Source of the DNA: Cristatella mucedo
Taxonomy: Eukaryota; Bryozoa; Phylactolaemata; Cristatellidae
NCBI GenBank assembly: GCA_009760855.2
Contig: WPIO01000110.1
Span: 381,501 to 445,500, forward strand
Direction: 5' to 3'
Length of the DNA stretch: 64,000 bases
Part shown: positions 56,205 through 64,000 of the stretch, one piece after another
How positions within the stretch are numbered: position 1 is the stretch's first letter
Layout: the number at the start of each line of letters is the position of its first letter
Position numbers and translations under genes: made by a program
The notes under the pieces: generated by a model
Databases searched by the model: none
Told to the model about the DNA's origin: nothing
The model's input: only the letters and a program-made list of their open reading frames with translations

Positions 56205-56255
56205 GTCTCAAACGGGTCGTGGGCTCCAGCCATGCAGCATATCTGAAGTTATGTC
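56205..56255 (+). mobile_element. SINE family 1 remnant
   Basis: Only the B-box part is left: GGGTCGTGGGCTCCAGCCAT followed by GCAGCATATCTGAAG. Confidence 0.5.
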
Positions 56256-56323
56256 ATAACTAGACCAAGTTCTGTCCTTATAAGCCGAGCATATAGAAAC
56301 CACACATAGATGTGATATACATG

Positions 56324-57198
56324 TGTAACCGCGTTGAGAAGCTCGTCCCCCGGTTCTCTGCCGGTGGACTGTGCGATGCAGTGCTGCGGTACGGTTAAAA
56401 CACAGGCGGCCACAAATGGGTGCCGAAAGCAATAGTTTATTGTGGGCCTGTTAGTAGTGGTTACGCGCCGGCGCAAGCGCTTTACGCAGCGCGCACCGGA
56501 CCGACGGAGTTAACTGCGCGAACTCCCGAAGCCCGACTATAATAACTACCCTACGCGTTTACGCGGCGTGTACCGGACCGGCGGAGTTAACTGCGCGAAC
56601 TCCCGAAGTCTGAGTATAACTAACTACACTATGCGCGCGTCGCTACAGCACCCCAAGATACGAGCAGCTGAGTAGCCGGCAGAACACAACTGCAAAGTCT
56701 AAGTTGCACTTAGCTGTCCGTCGCCGTAGGTTCGCCTCTCGTGCTCTTGAAGCGTAGTCTCGCATCGACTACCAAAGCTGCAGCCTTGAGCTCTGTCAGT
56801 CGTCTCGTTTATATCTCTCTCTACCCGCCTCTTGACCTTGAGCGTAGCTGCTATTTTTGTCGGACCCTAGCTCTCGGTGTCCGTCATCGGCCTATTCGCA
56901 TCTGCCTGTAATTTATTAGATTGCTCCTCCGCCAGCTTGCCATCCTTTAGCTCTTTGTCTAGTGGAGCACAGTAGTCGGACCACATCCTGCCCGCTCTTT
57001 GTCTACCCAAGCTCCATTCTAACCTAAGCGAATCTCGCTGTCAACTGACGCCTCGCTCCGCTCCCGGTTTAACTAATGTGTCCCCCCTACCCAATTCTTC
57101 TTGGCTAGTCCGCCCGCTACGGTTGCTCCAGGTACCCTAGTTAGGCCCACTAAGGCAAGGGCTAATATCGCGGCTAGCCTGAGAGCTGCTCCGTTGCA
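56324..57198 (-). mobile_element. Solo LTR of an LTR retrotransposon, 875 bp
   Basis: The plus strand starts TGTAACCGCG and ends CTCCGTTGCA, giving TG...CA ends and a short inverted terminus (TGTAAC/GTTGCA, one mismatch). The 4 bp CATG occur directly outside both ends (56320-56323 and 57199-57202), as a target site duplication. On the minus strand a TATAAA lies at 56808-56814 and AATAAA at 56436-56441, the order expected for U3-R-U5, so the element reads leftwards. The interior is GC-rich and contains an 83-bp tandem duplication. No internal region follows, so it is a recombined solo LTR. Confidence 0.85.
56468..56637. repeat. ~83-bp tandem duplication within the LTR
   Basis: Two units, each with TTTACGC.GCG, ACCGGACCG.CGGAGTTAAC, TGCGCGAACTCCCGAAG and ACTATAA or AGTATAA. 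Each contains the inverted repeat GGAGTT/AACTCC around AACTGCGCG. It lies between the TATA box and the poly(A) signal, so within R or its leader. Confidence 0.88.
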
Positions 57199-57284
57199 CA
57201 TGGAAATCTCACTGTTTAAAAACCTGATTATCGCTGCCATTTCATAAGCAGTTTCTATTTAGTAATCAGATACTAAGGTAATAC

Positions 57285-57495
57285 TACATAATAATACCCA
57301 CTAACCACATTTGCATGCTGACCCTGTGCATGTCACCCCCTACCATGTTGTCCATTTTGTTTGTTTTTCAAGCATGATTTTACTCACCATTCAATTGCAT
57401 TTCCCTTTGCAGAAAAATTAAAGCGCCTAGAGAGAGATTAAGTTCTCCGAGGGCGCTTTATCAAGTACGTTATTATTATTATTATTATTATTAAT
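57285..57495 (+). mobile_element. LINE-A 3' UTR, near-consensus
   Basis: Begins CTAACCACATTTGCATGCTG, includes AAGCATGATTTTACTCACCA, the hairpin (57422-57457, AGCGCC/GGCGCT) and (TTA)n. Gives the cleanest view of the LINE-A 3' UTR in the window. Confidence 0.9.
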
Positions 57496-57700
57496 AAGCG
57501 CATGGCATAGCATAAACTACTTCAGATAGTTTGCTTAAATATACAATTGAAATGCAAGAGTAAGTTAGATGACAAAGTACATATTGTTTGATAGAGTGAT
57601 TGCACACGCGAGAAAGTTGACCTGAGACAGTTCTGGCATACATAACATTCACAAAAACTACTCTTACTGTCTGAAAGTTTTCTCTTCAGAATGGAATCCA

Positions 57701-57965
57701 GTGAGCCGTGACGGCACACTAGGTAAGGCGGTTGCTTTTCACAACCACGGGACTGAGGTCATGGGTTCAAATCCTGAAATGGGCTTTCATTGTGAGCCGT
57801 AATGGCTCACTAGTTAAGGCGGTTTCTTTTCACGACCTCCGCTCCGAGGTCATGGGTTCGAATCCTGTGGTGGGCAATTCTGTATCGCCATTGCACGCGA
57901 TGGTGATAGCCGTCAAGGCTCTTCTGTCGCTATACAAAAGGAGGCTGTTAAATCAGCTAGTATAT
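57701..57965 (+). mobile_element. SINE family 2, double tRNA-like head
   Basis: Two tRNA-like heads in tandem. Head 1 starts GTGAGCCGTGACGGCACACT and has a B box GGGTTCAAATCC. Head 2 (57792) starts GTGAGCCGTAATGGCTCACT and has B box GGGTTCGAATCC. One body follows: GCGATGGTGATAGCC, AAGGCTCTTCTGTCGC, AGGAGGCTGTTAAATCAG. A dimeric head, or one SINE inserted just before another. Confidence 0.88.
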
Positions 57966-58636
57966 TTTTCATGATAAGCAGTCTGCCTATTGCATAATGC
58001 AGGTTTAGCAACAATTATTACAAAAATGAATATTTTTTATAACGTAGCAAGTGCAAAGTCTCTTGATCCCAGCTAGTTGAGACAGGAATCAGATAAGCGA
58101 ACCGGTTTTTATTTTATTATTATTCTTTCTACTTTTTAAGAGCTTCCACAATGCCGCCATAAGTGCTAGAGCCGAGGCTGGGTAAATACAGATTACCGTC
58201 CAGTCATCAGATAGAGAGCGAGATCAGTGCAGAAAATATTTAAGAATGAACTGCAATAGTATTCCTGACGTAGGCCAAGCTAGGAGTCTCGTGGAATCGG
58301 GTATCCCGAACAATGGGTCAGCATCTCGAACGAGCCAAATGGGGCACAAAAGCAGAACCAGACGCCTATGTTGAACAACTCGCAACACAAAAGGAAGCAA
58401 CCCCGACACACGTATTTACGTCAGACGAACAAACAATTCGTGACAAGCGATCTATCTCGTTATCTTATCCGATGTATTCTAATCCAACCCAATACAGCCA
58501 TAGGTCAAGTTTAAAGATCGATTTAGTATGCAAAAGTAATGCACTCCTTCAAGTATGACAGTCGATATACCTGATTTGACTTCCCTGGGTAGATTGGAGA
58601 TTAACCTGATTTGAATATCAATAAAAAAACAGAAAT
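57966..58636. other. Intergenic, nothing recognised
   Basis: One open frame (58313-58558, +) starts MGQHLERAKWGTKAEPDAYV. No family recognised and no flanking exon structure. Confidence 0.45.
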
Positions 58637-58801
58637 ACCTTATTAACGGCCTCTTTTGTATAGCAACAGAAGAGCCTTTACGGCTATCACCACCGCTTGC
58701 AGCAGCAATAGCAGATCGCTCACCAAATTATTTCAACCCATGACCTCGGAACCGAGGTCATGAAAAGCAACCACCTTACCTAGTGTGCCATAGGGCACGT
58801 A
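58637..58801 (-). mobile_element. SINE family 2 copy, minus strand
   Basis: Minus strand: GGCACACTAGGTAAGGTGGT, then CATGACCTCGG and CCGAGGTCATG as a perfect 11-bp stem at the anticodon-arm position, then GCGGTGGTGATAGCCGTAAA, GGCTCTTCTGTTGC, AAAGAGGCCGTTAATAAGG. Confidence 0.86.
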
Positions 58802-59400
58802 CAAGCCAAGATATGCTGCCAATTTAGCCAGCTCCTACCTATGGGTGGGACTTGGATGATCAGACCAGTGGTAAACAATTAGGACACCCTATAAAAAGAC
58901 TTACTGTGCCTAGGTACATGACTGATAAATTATGCAACTACCATAACACTAACACCATATTAGGAAGAAAAATAACAAAGCCTGTATATTGAAGCTGATT
59001 TTACGGGTGACATCCAACCGACAAGTTTACTGGCTTACAGCACTTCAAGCTCTGCCCTATTACTCACTTACTGGCAGACCCCTACTGCAGAAGAGCGACT
59101 GTGGTCAGGAAAATGCCTTATATAATGACCAGGTCGTGGTTATTACAATAATCTCGTTCATACCAAATCATAAATCGTGATGGCGAAAAGACTAGGCTTA
59201 TCGCGGCTATTTCATAAGTGACCTTAAGTGCAAATTTAGCAGCCAAGGTCATCGCCTGAGTGCATGGATGCACAATATTTTTATTTTTAGTAGGTGTGCA
59301 CCTAAGCCGGTTTCATTACCAGGGTTCTAGTACAAGCAGTGCTAGGGAGTTTCTTCCTTCCAAACCTGAAGCTAGCCAAAACCTCGCATTCAGCTGGTGC
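58802..59400. other. Intergenic, nothing recognised
   Basis: No supported feature. Confidence 0.5.
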
Positions 59401-59570
59401 AATAATAACTAATTCGTTTAGCGCCCTAAGAGAACTTAATCTAAAGTACTTGCACTTCAGGCATGTAATGGGGCTTGAACCCACTTCCTTCGCTGTCGAT
59501 TGCAATTAACTCGACCTGAGTCGTCAAAGGCCAGAAACTTAACCACTTGACCAAACTATACAAGAGACAG
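59401..59570 (-). mobile_element. SINE family 1 copy, minus strand
   Basis: Plus strand TAACTAATTCGTTTAGCGCC, AAGAGAACTTAATCTAAAGT, GGGGCTTGAACCC (B box) and CCACTTGACCAAACTAT (complement of the head). Confidence 0.82.
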
Positions 59571-60289
59571 TCCCTAGTAGATTGCCATTAATTTTTAGAT
59601 AGAGCATCTTTCCAATAGATTTAGGCCCTTATCGATTAAATGACGGCAGCGCTCAGATTGTCTGATGTTCATTCAAGGTATGCTGCAAATTTAATGTCCT
59701 TGATATTAAGACCTTTTCCAATACACAAATTGATCCGCAAGTTAATTTTCAAAGGGTTGTTTTCGATATCATAGCTCCTCAGGATCCCACAACGTAGTGA
59801 TGCACCACTTCTGAGTAGTGATGCACCACTTCGAGCACACTTTCGCATTTGTTTGTCTATTACGTTTACATTTATTTCGATTCATTCACATCTTCCTGAG
59901 CAGTAGTTCGTGGATATGTTAGGCTACAGAGGCTTCTTAAAAAGGTTTTTCTTTCTGACTGTCATATTGCCGCGTCCTAGTAGCTTGATTTAGGAATAAC
60001 GAAAGTAACAAACTATTTGTTAAGTACCCTGTTGAATAAATTTATTTTTGGGGACCGTAACATGCCGGATATGAAGAATATCAATTGTTTAAAGAAACAA
60101 TGCACATTATCAGCACCTAAAAGCACATATTGGAAAAAATCCACATAGTTGTAGCAAAATACGGAAATAAAAGTGTACTTTAAGCTTCGGTATCATAGAT
60201 ATTTCAAGAGTCGTTTTAGAGGCACAGTAAAGGCGTGACAAAAAGGGCCGATATCCAGTGCTATATCCAGTCTGAATGGGAATGAACTA
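59571..60289. other. Intergenic, nothing recognised
   Basis: A 16-bp motif GTAGTGATGCACCACTTC-like unit occurs twice in tandem at 59792-59832. Otherwise nothing. Confidence 0.5.
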
Positions 60290-60640
60290 GGATAGGCAGG
60301 TATTCAAGAGCAATGAAACAAAGGTTCCTAAAAGTTTATGCCAAAATCTTAAGAATCAATGCACGGCTTAATTGGGAGCCATTCCAGATCACCGAGGAAA
60401 TCCATAATATGGCAATCAGGAGGTTCACAAGATAAAATCGTAGCTCCAGAGTTTGGAACCAACGAGCAGCATCTTTTCGTACAGGCCGAATGCTCTGCGA
60501 GAAGTGAGCTTCCTAAGACAAGACACGATTTACACTTGCATGTACAAGCATGGTGCTGGTATCCTCGCCAAATTAGGCCTGGATTTATGATAGTAAAAGA
60601 GCTATTAAAAGACACACTTGATTGTAAAACTCATGCGGCT
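60290..60640 (-). mobile_element. LINE C-terminal RT remnant
   Basis: The minus-strand frame (60349-60615) reads CHIMDFLGDLEWLPIKPCID, equivalent to CHITPLLADLHWLPVKQRID of LINE-A, preceded by a decayed LVPNSGATILSCE block. Confidence 0.7.
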
Positions 60641-61207
60641 GTTATGTGAAAGGTCTATTTAGAACACGTTGACCAGGTTAAGTGCTGCTGCTTTAGAAGA
60701 TAAGCTGGTCAAGCCTATTTTCATGTTTAATTATTATAACTTCTGAGGAGCACTAGGTTTTTCCCCTAATAAGTTGTATATTGGTTTTGTCGTAATTTTA
60801 TTCAAGAAACTTTGCTGTTATCCTAGTTGCACAGTTAGCAGTTCATCCAAAGAGTGTTCTAGAGTTGGAAGAGCTAAAAGGAAAGAAGAAATCAAAACAT
60901 GGGTACACTGGTGTCATAAGCTTAAATCTGCAAGCCAATATTGTGCATGACTAGTAGATCAGCAAGACAGTAGATATAAATCCTGGCAATCAGCACATGG
61001 TGACTTTATAGTCTGGGTTGAGGCTGTAACCAAGTGGGCAAAGGAGGCATTTGAGGCTTATGTGCATTTACGAGCACCACAATCGGCCCCCTAATTCGCC
61101 GATGCTGCTCTGACAAAGTGACCACTGAATTCTAGCTAAATATAAATAAGCTTCAAAATTAAAATGAAAAACAGAAATGGACGGAAAGACCGGATTTTCT
61201 GGATTGA
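60641..61207. other. Intergenic, nothing recognised
   Basis: No supported feature. Confidence 0.5.
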
Positions 61208-61382
61208 CATTGAGCGGTGATGGCAGACTAGGTATGGTGGTTGCTCTTCACTCCCTAGTTCCAGAGGTTGTAGGATCGAGCCCTGCGATGGGTTAATCTT
61301 TATTGCCTCTTCAAGCGATGGCGATAGCCTTAAGGGGCTCTTCCATCATCATTAAAAAAGACGCTGTTAAATTACAAGTATT
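61208..61382 (+). mobile_element. SINE family 2 copy
   Basis: Head TGAGCGGTGATGGCAGACTA, B box AGGATCGAGCCCTGC, body AAGCGATGGCGATAGCC, AAGGGGCTCTTCCATC, AAGACGCTGTTAAATTAC. A single head, unlike 57701-57965. Confidence 0.85.
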
Positions 61383-62155
61383 TTTTATCTCAGAGCTTTC
61401 TTTCAGCTTTCCCGAAGATATTTTTACTGAGGTGCCTCTGTAAAAATAAACAAGTATACATAACAGTTTATAGTTTCTGACTAGCAACAGCTATTTACTA
61501 ATATTCTGCCTCTTGGATTGTCATAAATTTACACGCCATTCCATTAAAATCTTGCTGTGAAAGTAGGGTGGTTACACTTTCACGTTCAATTAAATTAACA
61601 TCACATTAATAATATAAAACTTCCATTAAATTTTGCTTCGTGTTATTTTGCTTGTCTTAGAAAAAATTGATAAACCCAAACTAACATGCTTTCAGATTGG
61701 AAAACTATAGCTGCAACGAAAATAGTACTTTGAAAGATGAGAAGATGCGCACGAGCTCCGCACTCAGTATAAGCTGATTTCGAGCAACTGAGCTATCTCA
61801 ATGTCCTTCTGGATTCCACTACTTGTGACTGTGAAGGAGCACCAGTGTCGGCTGCATCACTAGCTTGAACACCTCAAACTTACTTGAGAAAGATATACAA
61901 CCTGTGGATGTGATTTCTGAAAAAGGACATCACCTTTTCAAATTTTTCAAAATTTTTCAAAAGTTTTCAAATAAAAAATATTAAATAATAATAATACTAT
62001 TAAACAAGTTTCAATGTGCATCGGATGAACTTGAAACCTTTTGCTATTCACTGCCAGCATAAAAAGTGAGGAAATGCACGGGCCCCTTAGAAATGCAGAC
62101 GCGTTGAGACTGGCGCGATAAAGCTTGTAACTGTGTCCTAGATCTTTGGCCTCAC
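61383..62155. other. Intergenic, nothing recognised
   Basis: AT-rich with a small cluster of TTTTTCAAAA repeats at 61940-61970. No gene seen. Confidence 0.5.
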
Positions 62156-62450
62156 TTGCTTTTATTTACCCTTGACTCATCAAAGGCAAAAGTTCCCACG
62201 CTGTATTCGTGTTGCAGCTGCATCTGCTGCTCATCCTCGAGCTCGCCTTGCACTGGCTTTGCAGATATGGCTTCAATGCCAAATAGATCAACCAATCATG
62301 CTAGGGAAACAAGGAGCAAGGCGATGAGACCCTGCAGTCGACAAGCCAGAAGGCGGCGCACGAACAACATCCGGTTCCTCTTTGGCCGGGTGGGCAGAGA
62401 GACGCCACAGCAAGCTCCGCCAAGACTTGGCTGTAGCAGGTAATGCACCA
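62156..62450. repeat. Direct duplication D3, first copy
   Basis: Aligns with 62640-62915: CAAAGGCAA/AAAAGGCAA, GTATTCGTG, CTGCAGATATG or TTTGCAGATATGG, CCACAGCAAGCTCCGCCAAG. It lies about 190 bp from its partner. The open frames across it lack recognisable domains. Confidence 0.78.
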
Positions 62451-62639
62451 TCTGCGGCTAAGAGGCCGGTAGAGCTGATGAAGTATCGGTTCGGCTGTTC
62501 CATTTTTTGCCCTCGGGCTGATCATTCAGCCCAATCTCAGCTCTGCATCTCGCAGCCAGACCCTAGGGGACCGGAATTAGAAAGAACATTATTGTATCCT
62601 AGATCACTGATCACTGGACCTACTTTTATCTAAGCACGA

Positions 62640-62915
62640 CTCAGCAAAAAGGCAAGTGCTGGCGTGCAGTATTCGTGCGGCAGAAGAGTATGCTGCTGCA
62701 ACCAAGCTAGCCTAGTGCTCGCTCTGCAGATATGAATTCAAGGCGAAATAGAACAACGAATAATGGAAGCGGAACAAGGAACATGGCAAGTGGACCTGAA
62801 TGCTGACCAGCCTGTGGGCGTCATTCCACTGTCATCCGGGTCGTCGTTGGTCGACTGCGGAGGAAATAGCCACAGCAAGCTCCGCCAAGCCAGTTGGCTA
62901 TCGTAGAGGTCACAG
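62640..62915. repeat. Direct duplication D3, second copy
   Basis: Partner of 62156-62450; strongly diverged apart from a shared 20-bp block ending GCAAGCTCCGCCAAG. Confidence 0.78.
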
Positions 62916-63104
62916 GTCGCATAGATAGATCACATACCTTCAGCGCTACGACATAAGGTCCTGCAAGAAGCCTTATAAGTGGGATCAGTGCATACTTTTT
63001 TTAAGATGTGAAAACTGGGTTATAGTACTTATCCACTAAGCTAATAAGTGCATAGCTTGACAAAAAGAGCTAACATTTTTTGCATTTTTACTTATGGATC
63101 GCTA

Positions 63105-63725
63105 AGCGAATGGTCAGGCAAGAAATTAAGTATAACAATGCAAAAGAAATTAACAACAATTGAGGTACACTGAAAGTAATTATAGCCATCTACACGGTCA
63201 ATGAACAATGTTCACTAAACTCACATTCTTCAATTCGTAGCTCTCCAATAAGTTCAGATAAATAAAAATATGGTGCCCAAGTAGAACTTAATCTCTTTTC
63301 AGGGCCTCCTCATACGCCATTGGTCTGTAGGCCAAATCCTTGGACATCAAATACACATACCTTGACCGTTGCTAGAGGTCAGTCTAGTCTTAACGACTGG
63401 TCAAACCGTCACGGCTGTCGATGAGAATAAGCCACCAGCCCACAGCCGAAAATTTTTCGAGGAGTTCTTAATATTATAGCTACTTATTTTACGTATGCCG
63501 ACTGCTTAAAAGCAATGAGCCAATGCTAGCTGGCCTTGACATTCAAACGCAGCTGAAAAACTAATTCCTCTTGCTGACTATCATCATGCGTTTTGGAGCT
63601 CCGGGTGGTATAAAGCGATGGAGTGATAAAGCTACTAATTCTTCGTGAGAGAAAGAACTTCATAGTAATGACATCGATTTATTGAAGAAACAGCCTGCTC
63701 GATTCAGCTGAGGAAGCATTTAGCT
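63105..63725. repeat. Inverted duplication copy 2 (partner 44400-45035)
   Basis: Reverse complement of the 44.4-45.0 kb segment, including the SINE at the same relative place. The similarity fades after about 63725. Confidence 0.88.
63255..63417 (-). mobile_element. SINE family 1 copy inside the inverted duplication
   Basis: Plus strand GATAAATAAAAATATGGTGC, AGTAGAACTTAATCTCTTTT, ATACACATACCTTGACCGTT, CGACTGGTCAAACCGTCACG. Orthologous by position to 44712-44875. Confidence 0.8.
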
Positions 63726-64000
63726 CGGGATATTGCTCCCGGCCTCTCGTTAAAGTTTTTTATTGAGTAGCAGTGCCTTAGCGATCAAAGCGCTGAGCCC
63801 GAAAAGCAAGTCACCGGAGCAGTAGGAAAATAACTAAAGAAAAAATAATCACCTAAGTTTAAAATATTCATCTCCACTGAGAATACGTTGCGCAGACACG
63901 AGAACGCATTACTGTAAAATCATCAAGGATGCGGTAGCTTGGGTCGTTTGTACAATTCTCACCGTTTCAAAGTTGAAGTGTAAGTCTTCGTAATTTGTGC
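63726..64000. other. Window end, nothing recognised
   Basis: No supported feature. Confidence 0.5.

Noticed and set aside
57792-57875. Possible functional tRNA gene
   Set aside because: A and B boxes are present but the acceptor stem does not pair properly and a SINE body follows; it is a SINE head.
58313-58558. Open frame MGQHLERAKW... as a host gene
   Set aside because: Short, no family recognised, no neighbouring exon with matching phase.

Overview
This is animal (metazoan) nuclear DNA. It holds one recognisable host gene, split into many short exons with GT...AG introns of 0.1 to about 5 kb. The rest is dense interspersed repeats: CR1/L2-like LINEs, tRNA-derived SINEs, an LTR, a Tc1-like transposase relic and long microsatellites. 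The repeat mix suggests an invertebrate, but the sequence alone does not fix the phylum.

The gene is the orthologue of WDR3 (yeast Dip2/Utp12), a WD40 protein of the UtpB complex in the small-subunit processome. Sixteen exons on the + strand, from 3902-3991 to 36511-36657, join in one reading frame of 691 codons plus a TGA stop. They encode the linker after the first beta-propeller, the second propeller, the charged helical region and the C-terminal Utp12 domain. The first propeller (roughly 250 residues) and the promoter must lie upstream of the window, because no matching exon is visible in 1-3901. No canonical AATAAA was seen close behind the stop codon.

The introns (3992-36510) carry many fragments of one LINE family, called LINE-A here, in both orientations. 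They also carry a second LINE (LINE-B), two tRNA-derived SINE families, a Tc1/mariner transposase pseudogene near 29.1-29.7 kb, and long (TG)n and (TA)n tracts. A probable MITE lies at 712-1012, upstream of the first visible exon.

From 36.7 kb to the end no host gene could be supported. This half contains the longest LINE-A copy (46.05-48.45 kb, minus strand, frame-broken), a second long copy (54.7-56.1 kb, plus strand), and a solo LTR of 875 bp with TG...CA ends and a 4-bp target duplication (56324-57198). It also contains a gag-like capsid fragment at 42.5-42.9 kb between two diverged direct repeats, a duplicated segment with a 7 x 32 bp tandem array at 49.1-51.1 kb, and an inverted duplication linking 44.4-45.0 kb with 63.1-63.7 kb.

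The most informative non-genic signal is that SINE family 1 and LINE-A share a 3' end that folds into the same hairpin (outer AGCGCC/GGCGCT, inner AGAGA/TCTCT). This marks them as a SINE/LINE partner pair. All coding remnants of mobile elements seen here are broken. Nothing in the window looks like a defence system, operon or other bacterial-style system.
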